Assembly: GCA_963662155.1 (NCBI GenBank)
Contig: OY759266.1
Coordinates: 55,507,510-55,571,509, forward strand
Direction of reading: 5' to 3'
Length of the DNA stretch: 64,000 bases
DNA from: Lamellibrachia columna
Lineage: Eukaryota > Annelida > Polychaeta > Sabellida > Siboglinidae
Of the stretch, positions 22,488 through 33,506 are shown one piece after another; the stretch's first letter is position 1, and each line of letters opens with the position of its first letter. Below the pieces are notes generated by a model. The model did not search any database and was not told the DNA's origin. It was given only the letters and a program-made list of their open reading frames with translations. The position numbers and the translations under genes were made by a program.

Positions 22488-24189
22488 AAGATGTGGAAAG
22501 AAGAACTGTTATGGACGAATGGTTGTTTTAAGTTAAAATGCAATCATTGTTGTAACAATACTGGAAGCTTCAGTGAGTCACTACTGTCCCATCATTGCAC
22601 ACAGAAAAGTATCAGTCCAATCTGTTATCAGGTTCTATGGTGTTGTGTATTGCCCTGCCTCATTGACACATACATTGACTCATTGTTAAACAGAATGCCT
22701 CCAAGTGGGTTGTAATGTAAAACCCTCCCAGACTGGCAGTAATATACCAGCCCTCCTGGTGTGAATTGTGCCTGTGGACAGATGTTCATATGACTATGTC
22801 AGGCAGAAAATCAGCATTTGACAACAACAAAAAAGATCCAGAAAGCAACTGGTAATCAAAGTGAATAATATTTTATGCAATATATAAACTTTAACTACAG
22901 CATAGAATGTAAATAGTATAAACATTATCAGTTAACGGTGCTCACTACAAATTTAGGAAATGAATTATTTGATTGTACTATGGACAACCCATTACATGCA
23001 TAAACATTACTACCATCTAATGTAAATTTGATGGGCACATCACTAAATGGAAAGTAGGCTACTGTAACTTGGGACATGAAATATGCAAATAAAATAAAGT
23101 TATTTAATGAAAGGTTAAGGTATGTTACAGATACAACTAAATGTTTGTCTGTTGATATACATGTAGTATCGCTTAGTGCGTGGAAATAAAATTACATGAA
23201 AAAAATCAAAAACTTGCCTAAGAAAGTCACAGAGAAATATAGTAATTCAACTAAATTCAATAACTTTATTCTGGAATATTACATTCATATAAAGACTAGA
23301 CTATAACGACTAAAAACTATAAATATATAGCATATTTCTCCAGTGATGACACTGTGATGTGTATAATGCATCACTATTCATAATACTTTGTAATATTGCA
23401 TTACCTGATTTAACTATACACGTCATAAAACTATACACATTTTTCCTGATCAACATTTTGCAGGTGGGTAATCCCCATGACACAAACATAACTAGCACTA
23501 CAATTCTTCGGTTCATTGCACAACAATCTAAACACATTATTGTATGCTACACATAATTTTCTAATTGATTCCGATTTATAATTATACCATAACTGACATG
23601 TATATAATGAATTACAGTATGATTTAAACAGAGTACAATTTACATCTTCAGTACACATATAGAATTTTCAAATCAAGGCATTACCCCAAGCATAAATTCT
23701 CTTTTACTGCCTAGCCATATCATCATCATCACTGAGAACTTCAGTGAGAACATTGTGTTATTCAAATACCATATATTAAATACAAAAGTACATTCTTGCA
23801 TATTTTCACTGCTACTTGTGCACAATAAAGTTTGATGATTAAGAAAAAAGTTATTACATTTTGACACAATATTAAATGATCATATTTATTGATTAAATAA
23901 ATATATCACTGGAGCTGTCAACCCACGCTGGCTTAGACATATGGTTTAGCTGGTTTAGACATGGGATTTAGCTGGCCTACACAAGTGGTTGAGTCAGCTT
24001 TGAAAGTGAAGGTGACCAAACACTTTTTTCAGACATGCCTTTATGTAGGGATGTGTTATGGGAGGATTCATTACATTTGTGATATACAATACGTCAAACG
24101 TTTGAAAGTTGTCATGCATAAATTTCATATTTGCCAACATTTCTTCATAATCAGAGTATATTTAGGCCTTTTCTTTGTTTATTTCATAC

Positions 24190-24265
<76 letters not shown>

Positions 24266-25127
24266 ACAACAATCCTTGCAACATAAGCTTATGTCACAAA
24301 CTGATGTACAAAGATAATATTACAGGTACAAAAAATATGAGGTTTACATCAAAGACATCAACACCAAAACATGTGGTCACCCCTCAGGACTTGCTGGTCA
24401 GTCCAATTGGTGGCATTAGTGGATAGTCATTAATCATTAAATATTGTCATTTGTCAAAATTATTACAATTGTCTATTTCAACTTTGTTATGTAAACATTT
24501 ACCCAAGCCTGTATATTATACAGTGTGGTGGAGTTGGCAACTGGATCATGCTTATGAAACATAACAGTTAAAACTTATCTACTGCAGCTTCCCAGTGTAT
24601 TGGGCACGAAATTTCCTTACAGCAATAGACTACCAGAAGCACAAATATTTGCCACTGAATACAAACAGCAAAGGGCACACTGTGTAAGTATAGCTTGTAT
24701 ACATTGTTTTAGACACAACAATAGTGACATTCCATTACAGCACAAACAACAATTATGTTTCTACTTAGCCCCTTGGGTTAGTTAGTATTTTGTAAAGAAG
24801 ACTACGTAGTGACTAAAACAATGTTTGAGATGGCTGTTTGCACAAAGAAAGAAACATCATTCACATGTTAATATTTCCAGTGGGAGGTTTATTGCGTTGC
24901 AATACACTACCAGTAATACAGTGCACACAAAAAACAGCATGTGTATATCATGTTATGCATATGCAATCATATCCAGTATTTTCAATAACGTTACATTTGC
25001 GTTAAATCATTTAACAGTACATAGCACCAGCATGTGGAATGGAGAATGTCTTGCAAATGCCATCCTGCCTAACAAGAGTTATTAATTGTCTTATAACACA
25101 TCATTAAGTTTGTTTGTTAATTTACAG
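22488..25127. other. AT-rich non-coding region with a (TA)n tract
   Basis: No gene recognised. A pure (TA)n microsatellite occupies about 24191-24261. The short ORFs here show no domain and look like chance frames. Confidence 0.6.
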
Positions 25128-25363
25128 TTACCACAAGGTATTCAACAAGAAAAAAAATTGACAATTGTGCCAGAGCAGCAACCGAAACATTATTAGTACA
25201 TTGTCAGCCTACAGGAGACAATTCGGATGAATTGCCCAAAGCCAGGAAGCGTGGCATCAAGCCTGACAATCCCAGAAACATTGCAGCCAACATCGCAACA
25301 GTGCCTGCTCCACCAACATCTGAGCTAGTTGCCAGGCATCGTACTCGATTTAGAAAGATTTAG
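25128..25363 (+). CDS. Putative terminal exon of an unidentified host gene
   Basis: A TTTACAG acceptor (25121-25127) opens a frame starting TTRYSTRKKIDNCARA and continuing through GDNSDELPKARKRGIKPDNP and VARHRTRFRKI to TAG at 25361-25363. The composition, rich in Lys/Arg/Pro with acidic patches, suggests a nuclear or disordered tail. No domain is recognised and no upstream exon could be joined with confidence. Confidence 0.35.
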
Positions 25364-27299
25364 CTGTGTCGTTGACATTACTTCTCAATGTAATGGAGAG
25401 AAGCAAGGTAGGAACAGGTAACCAATGTGCCATTTAACCTGTGTATTTGTTGTGTAATATCAAACAATTCAAAAGTAAATTTTTTTCTGAAAGCAATGTG
25501 GTTAGAAAAATGTCATGGGTAACTTTATAATGTGTCTGGATAATTTTTCACAAAGCGTATGGGTGTGCATTCATGTTTAACAAGTAATGACTTAACCTAA
25601 TCTATGAACTTTGAACCCAGTGTATTGTCCATTTTCACTTGGAAATGTCTGTCTAATTTGCCACACACAACAGCTTAGTATAACATGGCGGTTACCTGTT
25701 CCCAGCTTGCCATGTCACCACAGAACAAACTGGTGGTATGCATAATGCCACGTGGCATCATTGTCCCCTCATGCTGGCACACCAAACACGTCAGCTCTGT
25801 AACGTCCCACCATTATCAGACATCAGTAAATCCATTTCTTGTAGAAAATATATATATCATTAAATTTTAGGCATTTTAACTGTACTGTTTGCATAAAATG
25901 ACAGGCGATTATGCATGTGTGGTTACATGAATACATACATATACACATAATAATTGTACTGCCACAAGATGCCATATATATTATATTATGAGAATATGAT
26001 ATTCAATGTAGGTCTGATTTGTTGTAACAGTTACAAATAATGTTGATATGAAAGTAGGATATAGGTCAAACACTCAACAGCATATTCTGTGCCAGAGATA
26101 TAATGCTACTAAACAGGGTCAGAGTCATTAAGAGTGTTCATTGTAATCAGTATAATGTGTTTGTTATAATTTGTATTATCATCTTGTTGCTAGCTATGTG
26201 TATAATTTACAATTCTTCGTTATCATTTTCATTACCAATCACATAAAACCACGTTGCAGCATGGAAAACTTTGTAACAGACATGACTGCTTAACAAAACG
26301 CAAACGAAGAAAGAGTGATGCGTGACAGTTGTCTGCTGGTGTAACACAGTCTGGTTATCCCATACTGTTCTGTTGTTGCTTCATGGAGAGCTGATTATAT
26401 TTGTTCAGTAGTTCTTAAGGTACAAATGTTGAAGACAATCTGCTTAGTGCTGGCCAGTATTCATGTTGGTCCACTGCTGTAAGTGTGTAACCCTTATCCA
26501 TTACTTGATCACCAGTGAGTGAATGGCTCCAATGGCAAGCCTGTGGAGCATGGCCTCATAGACTTGTGTACAAAAAAGTTGTGTACGGAATTGTACGGAA
26601 TTTAATTAAAAGTATGCTTCAAAGAAGGCTTCATAGAAAATTTTAGGCATTCAGCAGTGACTGACTGTCAGTGTCTCCTGCTATGTAAATTCCATGGTGA
26701 AACTCATTGAGAGCCATGATTCCATAAAGCCTGGAGAAACTCGTGGAATCTGCTGTTTCCTCCTAAATGGTGACAACATAATTAAATAACATGATGGCAC
26801 GATGATATTTATTTTTCATCATGGGTTCATTATCATTATGTGAATTTAAAATCGATTATTTTCATTATAATTATGTAATTAACACAATAATTATAATTCC
26901 TTTATCATTATAATGACTCCAACCCTGCTACTAAACTGATTTGTAGTAAGAAATGTGTAACTTCAGAAAATTATGTTCACTACAGTACACAAGTAATTGG
27001 GGTGGCAGAAAGTGTGAAGTTGGTCTAAACAATTGGTGAGAGGTTAAATCTAAAAAATGGTTGGAGTTTGGATAAAAGGTTGGACCAACAAACAGATGGG
27101 AGATGGGAAGTTGGCCCCAAAAACAGGTGGTAAGGAGATTGAGACTGCTGCCACTGTATTACTTACAGGTCGAAGGCTGAGACATTTATTAGACTGCATG
27201 TTGCAGCATAGTCATTTGACATCGCTGGTCATTTCTTGACAAAGGTTGCATGAGCACCAATTTGGAGCAACCACAGTTGCCACTGTTCCTGGTGTTTTT
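25364..27299. other. Non-coding region, nothing recognised
   Basis: AT-rich with scattered simple sequence; a patch near 26830-26910 is rich in ATTAT/ATAAT words. No transposon ends, RNA genes or convincing exons were seen. Confidence 0.55.
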
Positions 27300-27443
27300 T
27301 ACCTCATAATATCAAATAAGAGGCCTGGCTACCTCTCGGCCATCTGCAGAAGCAGCCCTTTTGCCTCCGGCTCAGTCAAGGCACTGATGTCAGCTTGGAA
27401 GGATGACGAAGAGCTGCCACCAAGTAAAATTGCTCTAAAAATG
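27300..27443 (+). CDS. Possible internal exon, unidentified
   Basis: An open frame reads NKRPGYLSAICRSSPFASG and SWKDDEELPPSKIALKM-type coding (the actual start of the latter is AWKDD), and meets an ATG|GTAAAT donor at 27443/27444. The codon mix looks protein-like and the donor is good. The acceptor is uncertain and no family is recognised. Confidence 0.25.
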
Positions 27444-27736
27444 GTAAATGTACTGGTTTCCGTGATTTGTGGGTGGTATGTGAAAATCATATGCTGGGGG
27501 CCTCGTGCAACGTTTGTGGTGTGTGGAATTATTTTATGGTACATGTACTTCATTCTGGTGCTTTTCAACATGAAATGATGTAACTTATGAGTAAACTTAT
27601 TTTTTGGCGGTTTGCTACTACATTTTGTTGCTAGTGCATTTTGGCTTGAAATCAGGTTGTAAAAATTCTGAAAAAGCAGTTCTACTGCCAAAGTGGTACA
27701 CTAGGCATATTCTTTCATGTACATGACGCATAAGTA

Positions 27737-28522
27737 TTGCTGCTGTTGCAAAGGGTTGCAGGGATACTATATGCACTTTTTATTGACAGATTAGTGAAAT
27801 GGTCTGAGAAATGGCAGATGTTGTTCAATTTTGGGAAATGTAAATGCCTACATACAGGACATAGGAACTTGAATGTAAACTATAGAATGGGAGATACTGT
27901 TCTGGGTACTACTGTAAAAGAAAAGGACTTAGGAGTTACAATAAGCGCTGATATGAAAGTTTCAGAGCAGTGTGGTATTGCAGCTTCAAAGGGTAATCAA
28001 ATTCTTGGATTGATTAGAAGAAACATAACATACAAGGGAAAAAAGTTAATTATACCTCTTTATAAAGCAATAGTTAGACCTCATTTAGAATACTGTATAC
28101 AAGCATGGAGACCATATCGTAAGAAGGATATAGATACGCTTGAACGCATACAAAGGAGAGCAACTAAAATGATTCCAGAACTGAGAGACCTTAGTTATGA
28201 AGAACGCCTGAAAGAATGTGGTTTAACAACTCTAGAGACAAGGAGGTTAAGAGGAGATCAGATTGAAGTTTTTAAGATATTGAATGGGTATGAAAATATT
28301 GATAGAAATATGTTTTTCTCACTCAAGAAGGATAGCAGAACTAGAGGACATGAGGTAAAATTAGTAAAGGATCAATGTAGATTGGACATCAGGAAGCACT
28401 CGTTCTCACAGAGGACAATAAATGAATGGAACAAATTGTCAACAGATTGTGTAACTGCTAGCAGCGTGAATATGTTTAAAAACAAGGTTGACACATATCT
28501 CAGGAGGGCAGGCTATAAGTAG
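27737..28522 (+). CDS. L2/CR1-type non-LTR ORF2, C-terminal part, open
   Basis: A 261-residue frame holds the RT thumb and C-terminal region: LVKWSEKWQMLFNFGKCKCL, then KEKDLGVTISADMKVSEQC, VRPHLEYCIQAWRPYRKKD, TLERIQRRATKMIPELRDL, KHSFSQRTINEWNKL and VDTYLRRAGYK. The polymerase catalytic residues are missing because the copy is 5'-truncated near 27740. The frame is unbroken over 780 bp, unlike the other non-LTR copies in this window, so it is a young insertion. It cannot act on its own. Confidence 0.85.
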   Translation: MLLLQRVAGILYALFIDRLVKWSEKWQMLFNFGKCKCLHTGHRNLNVNYRMGDTVLGTTVKEKDLGVTISADMKVSEQCGIAASKGNQILGLIRRNITYKGKKLIIPLYKAIVRPHLEYCIQAWRPYRKKDIDTLERIQRRATKMIPELRDLSYEERLKECGLTTLETRRLRGDQIEVFKILNGYENIDRNMFFSLKKDSRTRGHEVKLVKDQCRLDIRKHSFSQRTINEWNKLSTDCVTASSVNMFKNKVDTYLRRAGYK

Positions 28523-28625
28523 ATGAACATTGTTGGACTCTCGATAAGCCAATGGCTTCCTTGTCCACTTGCCATCTGGGCCTTTGGCTTGGATGGCAAA
28601 TCTTGTTAAATCTTGTTAAATCTAT
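28523..28625 (+). repeat. 3' UTR and repeated tail of the L2-like element
   Basis: About 100 bp after the stop ends in AAATCTTGTT repeated two to three times (about 28598-28622). Short 3' tandem tails of this kind are usual for L2/CR1-type elements and mark the 3' junction. Confidence 0.6.
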
Positions 28626-29102
28626 TGTCTATAATATTTGGCTCAGAACTTTAAATGTTGATCAACACATGAAATAATCACCGTTGATGTTGTATCTATA
28701 TTATAATAAAATTTTTTTCATTGTTTGTAAACTATGTGACAACTATTCTACTATTCTGTTTGTATGTAGATGACACATAGTTCATAATTATGTATACCGG
28801 TACACATAGAATGCATTGTGCTATATCCATGTCACAGTAATACTGTACAATTCATTCAACATAATGACACTTTACTTTTTTAAATAATTTTAAAGCATCT
28901 TTTTGTTACTACAATTGTGTAATTCCATGTAAATACAATTTTACCTGTAGTCTCTCCTTTTTCTGGCTTCTCAGTTTCCTCATGCGTGCACAGTCTTCTC
29001 TGTTCAGTGTAACTAGACTTGCTCTGCCATGTCGATGCCTCCTGCCACCCATTCCTCTCGATGCACTTTGCCCTCTTTCTGCACCGCTTCCTCTTCCTCA
29101 CC

Positions 29103-29134
29103 ATGGGCAACTGAATCAGCTTGAGCCCCTGTAA

Positions 29135-29183
<49 letters not shown>

Positions 29184-29260
29184 CCCTAATAGGGTATGCA
29201 ACTAGGAATGACCCCACTCACCGTTCAACATCCGTATCTCGGCGTTGCGATGCGTAATCT
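29103..29260 (-). repeat. Repeat R with internal (TA)n, uninterrupted copy
   Basis: On the minus strand the order is GATTACGCATCGCAACGCC, GAGATACGGATGTTGAAC, GGTGAGTGGGGTCATTCC, a (TA)n tract (about 29137-29178), and GGGGCTCAAGCTGATTCAG. The same order is found around the foldback element (47,939-47,967 then 57,298-57,624). This copy is therefore the empty version of the foldback insertion site; the TACGGA target is at 29231-29236. Confidence 0.85.
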
Positions 29261-29791
29261 GAATACTACGACCATACACAAATGTCCCAATGAATAAACT
29301 TTCAGTATACCTACTTGTCATTAAAAACATATATGGATTTCTTATGAAAAGGGGTATGTTAACAACTGTATGCACAGAATCCACATGAAACCAAATACGA
29401 TCATGTGACAATGTTACTAGAAGTGAGGTGAGACCATAGACATAAATAGAACACTCCTTAGTAAAACAAGACAGCTGAGCTCTTATCAGTTGACACATGA
29501 TAAAGTGATGCCAGCATGGACCAGTGACATTCATGCTGCTGCACAGCAAGAACCCACTGGAGGCCCAGTGTTTATACTGTACAGCACCCAGTCTTCATCA
29601 TATATCTATAGATATACAGTACTAATAAGAGATTATTACTACATAGCTATATATACCTAATACCTTATTATGTGCACCATCTATCCATACACCTTGTATA
29701 TCAAATATCATAACATATTAACTATAACAGTAGCACCACTAAACGTGATCGAAACTGAACTTTCTGAAGTGCTCTATACATGCATTAGTTA

Positions 29792-30170
29792 ATGACTGCA
29801 AGTGGTCAAAATCTCATAAAGCCCTGTTGGATATTCTTCTCTGAGGTCCCAAAAATATTCTTTTCCCATCTTCCAACACATTCCCCAGCTGCTCCATCAC
29901 AGCCATTTCCACCTGCAGATCAAGATCTTTCTCGAATGTTATCTGGCCAACTTGCCCAGGGACACGCCTCGTGTAAAGAAATGTGCTCTCTCATTTAAGC
30001 TGTCAATTGTTTTAGTAGGCAACCTTTCACATGGTTTGTCAAACAAATACATAGAATGCAATGAATGTTGCAATGTGTACAGAATGAGTTACATGATAGT
30101 GGTTCATACAACGAAGAAAAGGCAAACGACGACCAAAAAGGGGAGAGCCTCATTAAATGCTTAATAAAGA
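29792..30170 (+). other. Exon-like block, unidentified
   Basis: Two adjoining plus-strand frames look protein-like: EVPKIFFSHLPTHSPAAPSQ with LSRMLSGQLAQGHASCKEM, then LSIVLVGNLSHGLSNKYIEC up to the stop near 30162. AATAAA overlaps the stop region at about 30163. A gene tail is possible, but no domain is recognised and the frames do not join cleanly. Confidence 0.25.
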
Positions 30171-30419
30171 CAAAAATCTTATTAATGAGCTGACATCTAG
30201 TAGAGTTTTAAAAAAGAGTTACAAATATGCATACACGCACGCACACATTATTTATAAAACTGAATCCTACCCCTATAACATTTTATGTTGCACCCAATCA
30301 ATGTGACTACTGGGAAACACTTAATGTATGCTCCCCCAAGAAAAACAAACGTATGTGTAATATATTTATATTTCAGAACATTTTCCATACCCGACTTTTG
30401 AAGTCCCCCCCCGAGGGAT

Positions 30420-31085
30420 CAGTAATAGTTCCAGGGAGGCTTGCTGTCCAACAAGTAACAGTTCCAGGGAGGCTTCCTGTCCAACAAGTAACAGTGACAC
30501 TTCCAGGGAGGCTTACTGTCCAACAAGTAACAGTGATGCTTCCAGTGAGGCTTACTGTCCAACAAGTAACAGTGACGCTTCCAGGGAGGCTTACTGTCCA
30601 ACAAGTAACAGTGACACTTCCAGGGAGGCTTACTGTCCAACAAGTAACAGTGACACTTCCAGGAGGCTTCCTGTCCAACATGTAACAGTGACACGTCCAG
30701 GGAGGCCTACTGTTCAACAAGTAACAGTGACACTTCAAGGAGACTTACTGTCCAACAAGAAACAGTGACACTTCCAGGGAGGCTTACTGTCCAACAAGAA
30801 ACAGTGACACTTCCAGGGAGGCTTACTGTCCAACAAGTTACAGTAACACTTACAGGGAGACTTATTATCCAATAAGTAAAATTGAAGCTTCCAGGGAGAC
30901 TTACTGTCCAATAAATAACAGTGACACTTCCAGGGAGACTGTCCAACAAGTAACAGTGACACTTACAAGGAAACTGTCCAACAAGTAACAGTGACACATG
31001 GAGACTGTCCAACAAGTAACAGTGACACTTCCATGGATACTGTCCAACAAATAACAGTAACACTTCCAGTGATCAAGGCTTACTG
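30420..31085. repeat. 39-bp minisatellite, ~17 copies with shorter variants
   Basis: Consensus begins CTTCCAGGGAGGCTTACTGT and continues CCAACAAGTAACAGTGACA. The first copies are 39 bp (13 codons), so ORFs cross the array on both strands with a 13-residue period such as LPGRLTVQQVTVT. Later copies (after about 30925) shrink to about 33-35 bp through loss of the GGCTTA part. There is no evidence that it is translated. Confidence 0.95.
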
Positions 31086-31501
31086 TCCAACAATAATTGT
31101 TTAATATTGGTTTTGGGTTTTAAACTGCTTAGTTCACAAAGTGATTTCTTTGCTTATGTAATTCACAGGACCACCCACGTATAGTCAAATCAGTACATGG
31201 AATCAGCTACTCCCAGTATTATTGGTAATATGTTTATGTTACCAAGATCAAAGTTGATTTGGGTAGTAATCAGTTACAATGTAACTACTAATTCTAATTC
31301 TGGTATGTCTTGAGGAGCCAATGTTGGCTATAGTCTACAATGGGGTTAGTGCGCATTAAGGAGTGTGTGGAACCAGTGTTGGCTATAGTCTACGACGGGG
31401 TGAATGCGCACTAACGAGTGTGTGGAACCAGTGTTGGTTATAGTCGACAACAGATAATTTGTTTATTTTGTTTAAATCGTGTATTTTTTGCTTGTTGACA
31501 G

Positions 31502-31717
31502 AACCCAAAGGCTCTGACTATGATCACTAATAGCCCCAAGAATGGCACATGCCCAGCTAATAACCCAAAGAGTGGACTGAAATCTGCTGCCCTGTTGTCC
31601 AACCCTGCCTCCAGGTGTCTCAGTCTGAAGAAGACACCCGAAAGGTTGTCTCAGAGGTGTCTCAAGCAGTTGACAGAGACCTCTGATGAGAACCCAGAGA
31701 ATTGCCAAGTCCAGTGA
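31502..31717 (+). CDS. Putative terminal exon of an unidentified host gene
   Basis: A pyrimidine-rich tract and TTGACAG acceptor (to 31501) open exactly 72 codons, ending with TGA at 31715-31717. The frame includes NPKALTMITNSPKNGTCP, SNPASRCLSLKKTPERLSQ and CLKQLTETSDENPENCQ. Rich in Ser/Pro/Lys/Asn and probably disordered. In-frame length and good acceptor favour a real exon; no family is recognised. Confidence 0.35.
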   Translation, partial: NPKALTMITNSPKNGTCPANNPKSGLKSAALLSNPASRCLSLKKTPERLSQRCLKQLTETSDENPENCQVQ

Positions 31718-31864
31718 ATGGTAGACAATCTTGAACTTATTTTCTATCATGTGTTTTGTAAAAACTTTAGTTAAGTGTAGTAGCTAAGATTATTGATGTG
31801 GCGTCCTCTCCGTCGTTTGTGCTTGTATATGTGCTTTTTACGTTATCATTGCATAATTACTCAC

Positions 31865-32515
31865 TCAGTATACAGACAACACAGTAGTTTGTATATACAG
31901 CATACGTACAACACAGTAGTTTGTGTGTACAGCATATGCACAACACAGTAGTTTGTGTGTACAGCATACAGACAACACAGTAGTTTGTGTGTACAACATA
32001 CATACAACATAGTAGTTTTTGTGTACAGCATACAGACAACATAGTAGTTTGTGTGTACAACATACATACAACACAGTAGTTTGTGTGTACAGCATACAGA
32101 CAACACAGTAGTTTGTGTGTACAACATACAGACAACACAGTAGTTTGTGCGTACAGAATACAGACAACACAGTAGTCTGTGTGTACAACATACATACAAC
32201 ATAGTAGTTTGTGTGTACAACATACAGACAACACAGTAGTTTGTGTGTACAGCATACAGACAACATATTAGTTTGTGTGTACATCATACAGACAACATAT
32301 TAGTTTGTGTGTACATCATACAGACAACATAGTAGTTTGTGTGTACAACATACATACAACACAGTAGTTTGTGTGTACAGCATACAGACAACATAGTAGT
32401 TTGTGTGTACAGCATACAGACAACACAGTAGTTTGTGTGTACAACATACAGACAACACAGTAGTTTGTGTGTACAACATACAGATAACACAGTAGTTTGT
32501 GTGTACACATGTAGT
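31865..32515. repeat. 32-bp minisatellite, ~20 copies
   Basis: Unit CACAGTAGTTTGTGTGTACA plus GCATACAGACAA, 32 bp, with variants (GCATA/ACATA, CAGAC/CATAC). Because 32 is not a multiple of three, a frame cycles through all three phases every 96 bp. The unit has no minus-strand stop in any phase, so three long minus-strand ORFs overlap with a 32-residue Cys/Leu/Tyr-rich period. These are a by-product of the repeat. Confidence 0.95.
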
Positions 32516-33168
32516 TATCATGCATCCTACAGGCATTTCACATGTGCATCACTTTTTTGCTAGACTAGTTTGGTAATGCCATATTTATGACCAATAACCT
32601 TTATTGAGTTAGTGTTGTTTGTCTACAATTCAATTACTATCAATTTGTTTTTAGTGTTTCAGTGCTTTTGCATGAAAAAGTACAAAATTATTCACAAATT
32701 GAACAATATAATTACATTCCTTTATACAATGACTATTCTAAAATCACAATTGTCACTTATTTGGTAGGTAATTGATTGAGTATATTTTTATTGTAAGGGA
32801 ACCTTTGTATCTCCTTTCCGCTTTGTGTAGTATGCTCCTTAATAATAAACTGTTTGTAAACTTAGTTGTGTTTGACATCTGCTTAATCCCTATTATAAGT
32901 GCTCTGGCACATTTATAGGACTTTGTAAACCTAGGCAGGTGAAATTTAAACCAAAATGACTTGCCCCAAGACAGTGGAAGCACCCCAATTTAGTGTTTGT
33001 ACATTTTGCAATCAGGAATATTAATACACTGTACACCCAACATATCTGGCATTGAGCATCAAGGCAACAACAAACATGGCACTGTGCATATTTATTATAG
33101 AAGTATTCAATAATCTATAGATTCTGTACAATAAAAAGTACGTCCGCATGCCAAAGGAAGTCCGTTTC

Positions 33169-33292
33169 AATGTATACTCAAGTATAGGCCCGAGCAGAAC
33201 AAATGTATACTCAAATGTTGGCCTGTGCAGGACAAATGTATAATCAAGTGTTGGCACATGCAGGACAAATGTATGCTCAAGTGTTGGCCCTC
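33169..33292. repeat. 34-bp tandem repeat, ~3.5 copies
   Basis: Unit AATGTATACTCAAGTGTTGG followed by CCTGTGCAGGACAA, with point variants. Confidence 0.8.
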
Positions 33293-33347
33293 AACTATTT
33301 CGTTGGCCCTCAAAAATAGATGGTCCCGTAGCAGAGCGATTATTTAG

Positions 33348-33506
33348 ACCGACACACCATCAGAACCTAAAACAATATCCTCACAACAGTTGCGTGAAAT
33401 CTACAAACTGGCGGATGGCCTTGTGCCATATCGCAAAGACAACCATGCCCAAAACATTTCACTTAAGGACATGATGACATCATTGACTAAGGACTGCTTG
33501 GTTTAG
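33348..33506 (+). CDS. Possible terminal exon, 52 codons, unidentified
   Basis: After a TATTTAG acceptor the frame reads TDTPSEPKTISSQQLREIYK, then LADGLVPYRKDNHAQNISL and MMTSLTKDCLV before TAG at 33504-33506. The length is an exact multiple of three from the acceptor. The sequence looks helical and polar. It could be host or transposon; no family is recognised. Confidence 0.28.
   Translation, partial: TDTPSEPKTISSQQLREIYKLADGLVPYRKDNHAQNISLKDMMTSLTKDCLV

Noticed and set aside
24175..24426. Tyr-Ile repeat ORFs at the TA tracts (also 39.3, 42.3 and 57.4 kb)
   Set aside because: Pure (TA)n microsatellite translation.
30420..32515. CRISPR-like array
   Set aside because: Tandem units are contiguous without unique spacers, and the genome is eukaryotic.
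31861..32536. Long Cys/Leu/Tyr-rich minus-strand ORFs as genes
   Set aside because: They follow the 32-bp minisatellite exactly and overlap in three frames; no start context, domain or unique sequence.
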